Assembly (NCBI RefSeq): GCF_025263265.1
Contig: NZ_CP079869.1
Span: 2,666,001-2,730,000, forward strand
Source of the DNA: Mycobacterium sp. SMC-4
GTDB lineage: Bacteria; Actinomycetota; Actinomycetes; Mycobacteriales; Mycobacteriaceae
Direction of reading: 5' to 3'
Length of the DNA stretch: 64,000 nt
The notes under the pieces: model-generated
The model's database searches: none
Told to the model about the DNA's origin: nothing
The model's input: the letters and a program-made list of their open reading frames with translations, nothing else
In this document: in pieces, positions 17,121 to 28,284 of the stretch
How positions within the stretch are numbered: position 1 is the first letter of the stretch
Layout: the number at the start of each line of letters is the position of its first letter
Translations under genes and position numbers: made by a program

Positions 17121-17441
17121 ATGGCCTACGTGCTCCTTGTCGTGGCGATCGTTTCCGAAGTCGCCGGCACTCTTGCCCTGCGCGTTGCCGCGACCGGCCG
17201 CCCGGTTTTCTACGGCGCCGTCGTAGTCGGTTACCTGAGCGCGTTCACGCTGCTCGCGGCTTCACTGCGGCACGGCATGCCCCTCGGGGTGGCCTATGGC
17301 ATCTGGACAGCAGCCGGGGTGGCGCTCACCGCGGTTGCCGCACGCGCACTGTTCGGCGAAGCGTTGACGGCCAGAATGATTGGCGGCATCGCGCTTATTG
17401 CCGTGGGCGTCCTGCTGGTGGAGGTCGGCGGAGTTCACTGA
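17121..17441 (+). CDS. SMR-family multidrug/guanidinium exporter, subunit 2
   Basis: 106 aa, four transmembrane helices, with the essential Glu at residue 13 (IVSEVAGTLALR) and the GVAYGIWTAAGVALTA signature. It lies four bases after the first SMR gene and is clearly paralogous to it. Heterodimer formation is inferred from gene pairing. Transport of cationic drugs or guanidinium-like compounds is inferred from the family. Confidence 0.9.
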   Translation: MAYVLLVVAIVSEVAGTLALRVAATGRPVFYGAVVVGYLSAFTLLAASLRHGMPLGVAYGIWTAAGVALTAVAARALFGEALTARMIGGIALIAVGVLLVEVGGVH

Positions 17442-17541
17442 CGGAGCCGCTGATTATCCGCAATCTGCAGCCTTTCGCCAGTTTGTTGCAACACAAATCG
17501 GCATCCGTTGGATCACCGTTGCATAGCTGCCGGGGGCTACT

Positions 17542-18246
17542 TTGCTGAATCTGTGTCAGCGTGTTTGCGTGCGCAGCTTCCAGGTGGTTCGGGCCCTAGG
17601 TGCCACGGCTATGTCGGCCGTGCTTGCCTTCTTGGCCGTCGTCCAGGCGCCGACTGCCGCCGCAGTGTCCTGTCCGGACGTGGAGGTGGTGTTCGCGCGG
17701 GGGACAAGTTCCCGGGCCGGTCTGGGCACGGTCGGAAAGGCGTTCGTCGACTCTTTGAAGTGGAAGCTGCTCGGCAAGAGGGTGTCGGCCTATGCCGTCA
17801 ACTATCCCGCCAGTTGGAACTTCTCGAAGTCGACCTCAGACGGAGCCGTCGACGCGAACAAGCACGTGCAGTACGTCGCAGGTATGTGCCCGGAAACGAA
17901 GATCGTGCTGGGCGGCATGTCGCAGGGCGCCGGGGTGGTCGACCTGATCCTCATCGGCAATCGCAGGATCTGGTTCTTCACTCCGGCCCCGCTGCCCGAT
18001 TCGATGGTCAACCACGTCGCCGCGGTGGCCGTCTTCGGTAACCCGGCGCGCAATGTCCCCGGCGGCGGGCCGCTGACAGCCATCAGCCCGTTGTACGGCA
18101 ACAAGTCGATCGACCTGTGCGCCGATGGTGATCCGTATTGCTCGCGCGGCCGGAACTTCTTTGCCCACTTCGCCTACACGCACAACGGCATGATCGACGA
18201 GGCCGCGACCTTTGCCGCTCGTCGGGTGCTGGGTAGGGAGACCTAG
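17542..18246 (+). CDS. Secreted cutinase-family esterase
   Basis: Up to 234 aa. An N-terminal signal segment ending near TAAAVSC precedes the cutinase core, which begins CPDVEVVFARGT. The catalytic triad is readable: Ser127 in GGMSQGA, Asp197 in DLCADGDPYC and His209 in AHFAY; paired cysteines fit the family disulfides. Mycobacterial cutinases (Culp) act as extracellular lipases/esterases or phospholipases. Start uncertain: TTG 17542 with a GGGGG ribosome site is used; GTG 17569 is an alternative. Confidence 0.9.
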   Translation: MLNLCQRVCVRSFQVVRALGATAMSAVLAFLAVVQAPTAAAVSCPDVEVVFARGTSSRAGLGTVGKAFVDSLKWKLLGKRVSAYAVNYPASWNFSKSTSDGAVDANKHVQYVAGMCPETKIVLGGMSQGAGVVDLILIGNRRIWFFTPAPLPDSMVNHVAAVAVFGNPARNVPGGGPLTAISPLYGNKSIDLCADGDPYCSRGRNFFAHFAYTHNGMIDEAATFAARRVLGRET

Positions 18247-18404
18247 GCGAACCGAGACCCCCCGAAGTCGGCGTCGGCCCGCGATGACGGCTGTCACCGA
18301 CCAGACTCCGGGCGGTATCGGTTCGGTAACCGACGCGCCACATCGGCCCGCTGACGCGCTAGGTTCTCTTCGGGGTGGGGCTCTGAAGGAGCGACAGAAA
18401 AGTC

Positions 18405-19379
18405 ATGGCACGCAATGCCTCTCGGATCACCGCTGCGGCACTTGCCGTGGGAGTGATGGGGCCGCTGCTGGTCTGGATCCACCCTGCGGGTGCGCAACCC
18501 AGTCCGGGCGTGCCGTGTATGGATCTTGTGCAGCACCTGGCAGCCGAGCCGCCCAGCGTGCCTGACGCTCTGGCGACGGCTGCCAATGTCCTCGATGGCG
18601 CGGTTCCCGCAGAGCCACCCAACGTGCCCGCACTGCCCGTCGCCGAGGTTGTCCACGGCATAACCGCGCTGACCGCACCGGGCCCGGTGCCGGTGCCTGT
18701 CGATCTGGTGGCGCCGGCCGTGGTGGAGGCCGCGCCGCTGGCCCACGCGGCAGCCGCCGCGCCGCCGGGCCCCATTGCCGCACCTGCTGCACCTGCGGGC
18801 CCTGCTGTCATGCCACCGGTTCCTGCTGCGGTGCCACCGGTTCCCGTCGCGGTGCCGGCCGTTGCGGAGGCCGGCCCCGCTATCGCAGCGCCGGTCATTC
18901 CGGAGGCTTCTGCTGTCGCGCCGCCGGCCGACACCATCGCAGCATCGTCGGGGGCAGACGAAGCGGTCGTCCCGGCGCCTGCCGCGACGCCGCCAGAACC
19001 TGTTGGGCTCGAATCGATTCCGGACGGCGCAGTGCAGGATGCTGTCGAGGTGGCGGCGCTGGTGCCCGAGGCCCACGCACCGCCTGTCGTCGCGCCCGAG
19101 TCGGCACCGGTGCTGCACGCCGCGGGCGGGCCCGGACTCGCGCCGGCTCCCGGGCCGGTCCCGCCCGTGGTGCCGGCCGGGATGCCGGTCACCGCGCCTG
19201 CCCTGTCCATGCCGGCGGTGCCGTTGGGTGACGCCTTCCCGGCGCTACCGCTGCTCCCCGCGACGTTGCCGATGCCGACCGATCTCATCTGCGAGGGCAC
19301 CGCGTGGTCAGCCGGGGCAACTGACGCCGGCGAAAATCCGCCCGAAACCGTCGATGCGGTGCGCGCCGAACAATGGTGA
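18405..19379 (+). CDS. Exported Ala/Pro/Val-rich low-complexity protein
   Basis: 324 aa. The signal peptide covers roughly residues 1-30 (ends HPAGAQP). A short region with Cys38 (GVPCMDLVQ) follows, then about 220 residues rich in Ala, Pro and Val (repeated VPPVP/APAAP-like units). The C-terminal part carries one more Cys (DLICEGTAW), so the two cysteines could form a disulfide that closes a long extended segment. No enzymatic motif is visible. A cell-wall or secreted structural role is inferred. It has an AAGGAG-like site upstream. Opposite-strand frames here are GC-bias shadows. Confidence 0.75.
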   Translation: MARNASRITAAALAVGVMGPLLVWIHPAGAQPSPGVPCMDLVQHLAAEPPSVPDALATAANVLDGAVPAEPPNVPALPVAEVVHGITALTAPGPVPVPVDLVAPAVVEAAPLAHAAAAAPPGPIAAPAAPAGPAVMPPVPAAVPPVPVAVPAVAEAGPAIAAPVIPEASAVAPPADTIAASSGADEAVVPAPAATPPEPVGLESIPDGAVQDAVEVAALVPEAHAPPVVAPESAPVLHAAGGPGLAPAPGPVPPVVPAGMPVTAPALSMPAVPLGDAFPALPLLPATLPMPTDLICEGTAWSAGATDAGENPPETVDAVRAEQW

Positions 19380-19561
19380 TTCCTGTTGTGGCAGTAAACG
19401 TGTACCCGTCGTCACGTGTCACCCATCAGGGTGACGTTGCCGTCAAAGCACCCATCACCATCTGCAACGATGGCATCTTGGTGTGGTGATTCGTGCCCAT
19501 GCCCGCCTGATACCGGGTTACTGTCTCGGGTGGTTCTGGAACTGACGCTGGGAGGATATGG

Positions 19562-20008
19562 ATGAGCACCTATCAAACCGTGGTGGTTGGTACCGACGGA
19601 TCTGATTCGTCGTTGCGTGCCGTCGACCGTGCCGGCCAGATCGCTGCCGGGGCGAACGCCAGGCTCGTGGTCGCCACCGCCTACTTCCCGCAGAACGAGG
19701 ATCAACGAGCCGCCGATGTGCTCAAGGATGAGGGCTACAAGATGTCGGGCAACGCCCCGATCTATGCCATCCTGCGCGAGGCCCGCGACCGTGCCAAGGC
19801 GGCCGGCGCACAGAACATCGAGGAGAAGGCCGTGGTCGGCGCTCCGGTCGATGCGCTGGTGGAGCTGGCCGAAGAAGTCGGTGCCGACCTGTTGGTCGTC
19901 GGCAACGTCGGTTTGAGCACCATCGCCGGACGCCTGCTGGGCTCGGTGCCGGCCAATGTGGCGCGACGGTCCAAGACCGACGTGCTCATCGTGCACACCA
20001 CGCCCTGA
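19562..20008 (+). CDS. Universal stress protein (single domain)
   Basis: 148-aa UspA-type ATP-binding fold. The N-terminus is VVVGTDGSDSS and the nucleotide motif GNVGLSTIAGRLLGSV matches G-2x-G-9x-G-S/T. It occupies the position of TB15.3/Rv1636, whose mycobacterial orthologues are described as cAMP-binding. The ATG has a strong GGGAGGA site at the usual distance. It is followed by a bidirectional terminator shared with the convergent aldolase gene. Confidence 0.95.
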   Translation: MSTYQTVVVGTDGSDSSLRAVDRAGQIAAGANARLVVATAYFPQNEDQRAADVLKDEGYKMSGNAPIYAILREARDRAKAAGAQNIEEKAVVGAPVDALVELAEEVGADLLVVGNVGLSTIAGRLLGSVPANVARRSKTDVLIVHTTP

Positions 20009-20027
20009 GGGCAAGACTTCAGCGAGT

Positions 20028-20060
20028 GGACCCTGGGCCGGTGAGACCGACCCAGGGTCC
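20028..20060. terminator. Bidirectional terminator between usp and the aldolase gene
   Basis: 10-bp perfect stem GGACCCTGGG (20028-20037) / CCCAGGGTCC (20051-20060). Inside it, after a C-A mismatch, a further 4-bp CGGT/ACCG helix closes a GAG loop. It sits between two convergent genes, 19 bp after one stop and 8 bp after the other. It lacks a long U-run on either side, as is common in mycobacteria. Confidence 0.8.
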
Positions 20061-20068
20061 TGCGCTGT

Positions 20069-20953
20069 CTAGGTGTTGGATGCCTTGGCGATCGCACTGA
20101 TCGCGGAGTCGAGCGCGGCATTGAACTCATCCTCGCTCTGCTGGGCGCTCAGGCCCTCGGTGAGCGCTCGGGAGAAGCTCGCGATCACACCGTGGTTGGC
20201 AGCCAGTTTCTCGCAGGCTTCGTCGCGGTTGTAGCCACCTGAGAGCGCCACCACCCGCAGTACCTTCGGATGGTCGACCAGTTCGCGGTACAGATCGGTC
20301 TCGGTGGGCAGCGTCAACTTCAGCATCACGACCTGGTCCTCGGCGAGGCTGTCGAGGCCCTTGCGCAGTGCGGCCTTCAACTGCTCCTCGGCCTTCGCCT
20401 TTTCCGGGCTGTGAATGTCGACCTCGGGTTCGATGATCGGCACCAGTCCTGCGCCCAGGATTTGTCGGCCCACCTCGAACTGCTGGTCGACTACGGCTTC
20501 CAGCCCTTCGCCGGGCAGCTTGATGACCGACCGCATCTTCGTTCCGAAGACGCCCTTCGCGCGTGCACGCGCGAGCAGATCGTCGAGGCCGGGAATCGGC
20601 TTCATCACCTGGGCGCCCGCGTTCTCCTCGGCCAGACCCTTGTCGACCTTGAGGAACGGCACGATCTTCTTGACGTCCCAGAGGTATTCGGCGGTGCCCC
20701 GGCCGTCGATCTCGCGGTCCATGGTGTCCTCGAACAGAATGGCGCCCAGGATGCGGTCTCCGTCGAAGCTCGGGCTGGTGATGATGCGGGTCCGCATCTC
20801 GTGCACGAGGTTGAACATCTCCTCATCACCGGAGTAGGCGTCCTCGGCGATGCCGTAGAGCTTCAATGCCTTGGGCGTGCTGCCACCGCTCTGGTCCAAC
20901 GCGGCAATGAAGCCGGCGCCGCTCTGCGCCTTCTTGAACTGATCGCTGCTCAT
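20069..20953 (-). CDS. Class I fructose-bisphosphate aldolase
   Basis: 294 aa of the bacterial short class I (Schiff-base) aldolase type: [14 protein letters not shown] at the N-terminus, the [10 protein letters not shown] segment, and [10 protein letters not shown] with the likely Schiff-base Lys. It splits fructose-1,6-bisphosphate into DHAP and GAP without metal. Mycobacteria usually also have a class II enzyme elsewhere, so this would be the second isozyme. The gene starts 33 bp after the MBL hydrolase stop on the same strand and is probably co-transcribed with it. Confidence 0.93.
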   Translation of the reverse strand: MSSDQFKKAQSGAGFIAALDQSGGSTPKALKLYGIAEDAYSGDEEMFNLVHEMRTRIITSPSFDGDRILGAILFEDTMDREIDGRGTAEYLWDVKKIVPFLKVDKGLAEENAGAQVMKPIPGLDDLLARARAKGVFGTKMRSVIKLPGEGLEAVVDQQFEVGRQILGAGLVPIIEPEVDIHSPEKAKAEEQLKAALRKGLDSLAEDQVVMLKLTLPTETDLYRELVDHPKVLRVVALSGGYNRDEACEKLAANHGVIASFSRALTEGLSAQQSEDEFNAALDSAISAIAKASNT

Positions 20954-20986
20954 GTTCCCTTTCCTGACTACCTCGTCACCATTGCG

Positions 20987-21664
20987 TCACCAGCCACGCT
21001 CTCGCCACTCGCCCAGATGAGGGCGCTCGGCACCGAGCGTGGTGTCATCGCCGTGTCCTGGATACACCACGGTCTGATCTGCGAAGACGTCGAACACCCT
21101 GCTGCTGACATCACTCAGCAGCTGCTCGAAGTCGCCTTCTTTCCAGGTCTTGCCGACGCCGCCGGGGAAGAGGCAGTCGCCGGTGAACAAATGCACCCTG
21201 TCATCGGTCGCGGGACCGCTCAACGCCAACGCGACCGAGCCCGGGGTGTGTCCCCGCAGGTGGATCACGTCGAAACGGAGCATGCCGATGTCGATCGTAT
21301 CGCCGCCGGCGAGCAACGTGTCCGGCGTCACCGGCAGTGGCTCGGCATCGAGGGAGTGCGCCGCGGTCGGGGCGCCGGTGGATCGCACGACCTCCTCCAG
21401 TGCCAGCCAATGGTCCGGATGCTGATGGCTGGTGACGACCAGCGACAGCTTCGGGGCGTAGCGCTCGACGAGCTCCAGCAGGATCGGCGAATCGTTGGCG
21501 GCATCGATGAGCAATGTCTCACCTGTTCGGGAACACGTCACCAGGTAGGCGTTGTTGTCCATGGGTCCCACCGACACCTTGACGATGGATGCGCCGGGGA
21601 GGGTCCGTCGCGCCGCCGTCTGAGGCTCGACGTGGCCCGTGTAGTTGTCGTCGACCACTGTCAT
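20987..21664 (-). CDS. Metallo-beta-lactamase-fold hydrolase (glyoxalase II-like)
   Basis: 225 aa. Metal ligands are readable: HQHPDH, then His in LRGHTPGS, Asp in FTGDCLFPGG and His in YPGHGDDT. This is the glyoxalase II/persulfide-dioxygenase-like MBL pattern. It corresponds by position to Rv1637c in M. tuberculosis. The ATG at 21664 is chosen; a GTG three codons upstream is possible. Longer reading upstream runs into the uvrA promoter region. The true substrate is unknown. Confidence 0.9.
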   Translation of the reverse strand: MTVVDDNYTGHVEPQTAARRTLPGASIVKVSVGPMDNNAYLVTCSRTGETLLIDAANDSPILLELVERYAPKLSLVVTSHQHPDHWLALEEVVRSTGAPTAAHSLDAEPLPVTPDTLLAGGDTIDIGMLRFDVIHLRGHTPGSVALALSGPATDDRVHLFTGDCLFPGGVGKTWKEGDFEQLLSDVSSRVFDVFADQTVVYPGHGDDTTLGAERPHLGEWRERGW

Positions 21665-21754
21665 GATCGTCACGTTACTTTGCCTGGTAAGGCGCTTGCA
21701 GACGCCGTCGGTCAAACGTGACGCCAACCGTCGGTGGGGAACGTGTCGCGGCTC

Positions 21755-21777
21755 TTGTCGGTGGGCACACCTAGCAT
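21755..21777 (+). promoter_or_regulatory. PafBC-type (RecA-NDp) promoter of uvrA
   Basis: TTGTCGGTG at 21755-21763, an 8-nt spacer, and TAGCAT at 21772-21777 match the pattern TTGTCRGTG-N8-TAnnnT at every defined position. A start near 21784 would leave a ~56-nt leader before the TTG start codon. Established knowledge: this motif marks RecA/LexA-independent damage induction by PafBC in mycobacteria. Confidence 0.85.
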
Positions 21778-21839
21778 GGGCCTGTACTGCGTCCCGATCA
21801 CATTCGGGGACGCATTGGGCATGACTTGAAAGGACATCG

Positions 21840-24750
<2,911 letters not shown>

Positions 24751-24761
<11 letters not shown>

Positions 24762-25941
24762 TCGTCGCGGCGGACAGGCCTTTGCTCGCGGGCGAAGGAA
24801 AGCGCGGATTCACCCGCACGCCACCAAGCCAGGTGGTCAGATCATCGGCACGTGCCATCAGCGCCTGGTGCGCCGCACGCCCCACATCCTCGAACATCAC
24901 CAACGCGACCCGTCCTTCGGCATCCTGGCCCCACGCACCGACGATGCGACCGTCCACCCATACCGTCGGTCCCGCGTTACCGTTGCGGTCGAACACCTGA
25001 CCGCGATACGGGCCCAGATACCAGCCCCGGTCTGTCCAACCCATCGTCGTGACATCGAGTGCGGGCAGCAGGGCGCACCACGGCTCAACCTCGTGCACCG
25101 CTTCCTCGTCACCGGGCAGGACGTAGCCCGGGACGCCGTCGAGATCGACCTCGACGGCGTCGACATCGGCCAACGCCTGCCGCAGCCAGCCGAGGGTGGT
25201 GCCGAACCACCATCTGATGTCGGCGACGGTGGCGGGCCCGAAGGCATACAGCCAGCGTCGGATCAGCTCCGCGCGGGCCGCCTCTGCTCCTATCGCGGCA
25301 TGCGAGGTCAGCCACTGCCCGGCGGCCACCCACCTCGGCCGGGACGCTGTCCAGCCGCCGTCGTTGGGGCCCCGGAAGATGTCACCGCGCGCAGACAGCA
25401 CGGTCAGCACGCGCGGGGCCAGATGCCCCTTGCCGCCGTAGGGTTTCCCGGGGGCGGGGTCGTATGTGCCGGTCAGTTCGGGAAGCGCCGCGCGCAGTTC
25501 CGTGGCTGTACATGGACCCGCGGTCCCCAGGTGATGCACCACCGCGGCGCACGCTGCCTCGAGCCACGCAAGACCGTCACCGGCCACACCCGCTTTCTCG
25601 GCGTCGGCGGCAAGCCTGCGACTCTCGTTGGCGGCCACGCGATCACTGGCCACCGACTGAACCGCAGGCAGGTCCTCGGGGCGTATCACCCACAGCGTGC
25701 GCCGCATCGCGAGGTGCTTGACCAGCGAGCGTTCCTTGAAGAGAGCGGCATTCATGTCCTCGACGGTGTATCCGGGTAGCCGCGCCCACAGTGACAGATG
25801 AGGAGTTGCCGGGTCGGTCGCGTGTAGACCCACCATCCTGGCGGTCACCTCGCGCAGTGAGCTAAGGAGTTCCGGGCCGGGAGCCAGGTGGTGACGCACG
25901 GCCATTCTGGCGCGTCGTTGATCAGCGGTGAGGGACGGCAT
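24751..25941 (-). CDS. HTH_42 (AlkX/AlkZ-like) DNA-glycosylase-superfamily protein
   Basis: 396 aa with the HTH_42 (YcaQ/AlkX/AlkZ) architecture: tandem winged helices, the LWARLPGY block near residue 50, and the C-terminal FDRNGN...[10 protein letters not shown] segment. The family includes glycosylases that unhook interstrand crosslinks or remove bulky alkyl adducts. The motif that is usually Q-x-Q or Q-x-D here reads H40-A-T42, so activity may differ. The ATG at 25941 is used. It is convergent with uvrA, overlapping its stop by 11 bp. Confidence 0.83.
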
Positions 25942-26064
25942 CGAGGAGAACCTACCGCCACCCCCCGACGAGACGGCGGCAGAAGTTGGGATCGGTAGCT
26001 GCCCACCTCGGATGGACTCACCCCGACGACGCCATGAGGCGTTGCACGAACGAAGGGAAAACAC

Positions 26065-26580
26065 GTGGACGGGAAGACCGCTGTCAATCGGATGGTTGCG
26101 GCCGTGATCGGCGTGAGCGTGGGTACCGCGCTGCTGGTGGGCTGCGCCGACGACAAGAGCGACCCCGCGCCCTCGCCGGCGCAACGCACCGAGGCCGCTG
26201 CCCAGCACCAGGCCAACACTGCAGGCCAGACCGAAGTCAAAGTCGACGGCGCCGATCTGGCCGGACTCGACCTCAACTCGGTCACCTGCGTCAAACAGGG
26301 CGGGAAGATCAACGTCGCCAGCGCAGCGATCGGCGGCCAACAGGGTCTGGGCATCGTCATGACCGACGAACCGACGCCGGTAGTGGAGTCACTCGGCATG
26401 GTTGTCGACGGCAATGCGCTCGCCGTCGCCAATGCGATGGGTGCACAGTCGGGCTCCGCGGAGGTGACGGTCGACGGAGACAACTACACCATCACCGGCG
26501 AAGCCGTCGGCGCGGACATGAGCAATCCGATGGCGGGCATGATCACCAAATCGTTCACGGTCACGGTGACCTGCACCTGA
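26065..26580 (+). CDS. Lipoprotein of the mycobacterial 19-kDa antigen (LpqH) family
   Basis: 171 aa. The lipoprotein signal peptide has lipobox LLVGC with Cys27 as the acylated residue, then a Pro/Ala/Gln linker and a beta-rich domain with two cysteines (VTCVK and TVTCT), matching the 19-kDa antigen family. Surface-exposed lipoprotein; members are TLR2 agonists, and their physiological role is unclear. GTG start. A strong hairpin follows 15 bp after the stop. Confidence 0.88.
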   Translation: MDGKTAVNRMVAAVIGVSVGTALLVGCADDKSDPAPSPAQRTEAAAQHQANTAGQTEVKVDGADLAGLDLNSVTCVKQGGKINVASAAIGGQQGLGIVMTDEPTPVVESLGMVVDGNALAVANAMGAQSGSAEVTVDGDNYTITGEAVGADMSNPMAGMITKSFTVTVTCT

Positions 26581-26595
26581 TTGGTGGCTCGCGCC

Positions 26596-26630
26596 GAAGC
26601 GGCGGGCGTGCCCGACGCGCCCGCCGCTTC
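26596..26630 (+). terminator. 13-bp hairpin terminator after the lipoprotein gene
   Basis: GAAGCGGCGGGCG (26596-26608) pairs perfectly with CGCCCGCCGCTTC (26618-26630) across a 9-nt loop. No U-run follows. The -10 box of the next gene begins 2 bp after the stem, so its -35 region lies inside the hairpin. Confidence 0.75.
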
Positions 26631-26631
26631 C

Positions 26632-26637
26632 TATGAT
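26632..26637 (+). promoter_or_regulatory. -10 box for the leaderless helical-repeat gene
   Basis: TATGAT, a consensus -10 hexamer, ends 6 nt before the GTG at 26644. The transcript should begin at the start codon itself. This supports GTG 26644 over the longer frame that begins at 26581. Confidence 0.65.
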
Positions 26638-26643
26638 TGCGCG

Positions 26644-28284
26644 GTGACCAGCAGTCCCGGGCGTCCCGACCTTGAAGCAGAACTCGACCGGGCGCGGCGC
26701 CTGGCCGTGGCCGCCGACGAGGGCGCGGCCAAGCAGCTGCTGTTGTCGTTGATGCCTCGCATCGAGCAGGCCGACCGCGACGATCTCATGCTGGAGGTCT
26801 ACGCCCAGCTCGGCGAGATCTACCTGGTCCGAACGGCTTACGACGGGGTGACCGAATGCCTGAGGCGCATCGAGGAGTGTCTGCAGATCTACCGGGAAGT
26901 CCGGGCCGGCCTTCGTCCGGACGCTGCCGCCGAGGTGTCCCTGTCGGCCGACCGGATCGAACAGATGATGTCCCGATACCATCGGCGGGCCCTGTTCCTG
27001 CGGACCGGTCTGTCGGCGGCAAAGGGTGAACACGAATCCGCTGCAACCAGTTTGGCCGCTCTCATGGACGATGCCGGCAACTTCGCCGGGCTGTCGCACG
27101 AACACGCCCACCTGGTGATCCACGCCCACATCCTGTGCGCCGTCGCGCTGTGCGACGACGATCTCCACGTGCAGTCCATCCCACTGTGGCGCAACGCATT
27201 CGATGCGCTTGACAGACAGGACCACGCCGATGAGTCCGCTGACGTGCTCAGGGTGCTCGCCGGAACCGGTTACGGCCGGTTCTGCGTCGAGACAGGGCGT
27301 CTGACCGAAGCGGGGCCCTGGCTGCGTCGCGCCGAAGCGCGCGCCGGCGCCCGTGGGTGGCGGCTAGCTGCTGCGCGGGCACAACTGGAGCGTGCCACCG
27401 CGGCGTGGGCGGCAGGAGAGCGCGCACAGGCGCAGCATCTCGTCCACCGGGCCTACCCGGACATCGCCGAACATGCCCGTGCTCATGACGTCTCGCGCAG
27501 CTGGCTGTATTTCGGTCTGATCAGCATCTCGGTCGGAGCGCTCGACGACGCCGACGAGCGTCTGGGCCACGCCGAACGGCACTGGCGGGAGCTGGGCAAA
27601 CCATTGCACATTCACCGGATCCTGCTGCAGCGCAGCTGGGTTGACATCCTGCGCGGAGATTTTGTCGCGGCCTCCGACCGGGTGGCGCAGGCCCGCGCAC
27701 TTCTGGACAGCTGGCCCCGGCGCAGCTGGTTGCAGTACGCGCGTCTCGACGACCATCAGGGGTCCATTCTGCGAGCACAGGCACTGGACGACCCCGACAC
27801 CGCGCCGGAGAAATTCGCGCAAGCCGCCGACCTCAAAGTGCCCGCTGCGCTGGCCGTCGACTCGGTGCGCTACGCCCTCGGCGATGCGGATGCCAGGATG
27901 CGCTGGGCCGCACATGTGTCGGCCCGCCTGCTTGCCGGCGCTTTCGCGGTGGCCTGGGAGTGGGGGAACACCGCTTTGGTGAGCGAGCTCATCGAATATC
28001 ACTGCGCCAGAGGAGTGTTCAGTGTTCCGACGATTCCGCACGGTGCGGACTGGACGGACACCGCCACCGCCGCGTCCCCGGTCGAGGACCCAGACGACTA
28101 CGCGCTCGTCGCGGCCGGCGACCGGAGTGCCGGCGGGGGAGCGCTCACCCGGCTCGGACCGCTGCCGCCGTTGCGAATGGATCCGCAGGCCGGCCCGGTG
28201 CTCGCGCGATACCGCGAGCTGGCTCATCGGCGCTACGGTCGGCAGATCACTGCCGGCGAGACCGAATGGCGCACGTGGCCGTGA
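26644..28284 (+). CDS. Helical-repeat (TPR-like) protein, partner of a CHAT protease
   Basis: 546 aa, almost wholly predicted helical, with repeated Ala/Leu-rich helix pairs resembling degenerate TPRs (for example AYDGVTECLRRIEECL, AQAQHLVHRAYPDIAEHAR, ADERLGHAERHWRELG). No enzymatic motif is seen. The C-terminal ~75 residues look less regular. The start is fixed by a -10 box for a leaderless transcript. The stop overlaps the CHAT gene by 19 bp (or 4 bp if that gene starts at GTG 28281), so the two are coupled. A scaffold or sensor role for the CHAT protein is inferred, by analogy to known TPR-CHAT pairs. Confidence 0.75.
   Translation: MTSSPGRPDLEAELDRARRLAVAADEGAAKQLLLSLMPRIEQADRDDLMLEVYAQLGEIYLVRTAYDGVTECLRRIEECLQIYREVRAGLRPDAAAEVSLSADRIEQMMSRYHRRALFLRTGLSAAKGEHESAATSLAALMDDAGNFAGLSHEHAHLVIHAHILCAVALCDDDLHVQSIPLWRNAFDALDRQDHADESADVLRVLAGTGYGRFCVETGRLTEAGPWLRRAEARAGARGWRLAAARAQLERATAAWAAGERAQAQHLVHRAYPDIAEHARAHDVSRSWLYFGLISISVGALDDADERLGHAERHWRELGKPLHIHRILLQRSWVDILRGDFVAASDRVAQARALLDSWPRRSWLQYARLDDHQGSILRAQALDDPDTAPEKFAQAADLKVPAALAVDSVRYALGDADARMRWAAHVSARLLAGAFAVAWEWGNTALVSELIEYHCARGVFSVPTIPHGADWTDTATAASPVEDPDDYALVAAGDRSAGGGALTRLGPLPPLRMDPQAGPVLARYRELAHRRYGRQITAGETEWRTWP

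Noticed and set aside
18359..19300. 313-codon minus-strand Gly/Ala/Ser-rich frame resembling a PE_PGRS-like protein
   Set aside because: It is the exact complement of the Ala/Pro/Val-rich gene, whose GCx/CCx codons read as Gly/Ala/Ser in reverse. The plus frame has a signal peptide and a proper start; the minus frame does not.
11568..19500. tRNA-Cys as attachment site for an integrated island
   Set aside because: No integrase gene is present, and no repeat of the tRNA 3' end was found at the far side of the accessory block. The block also contains ordinary mycobacterial gene types.
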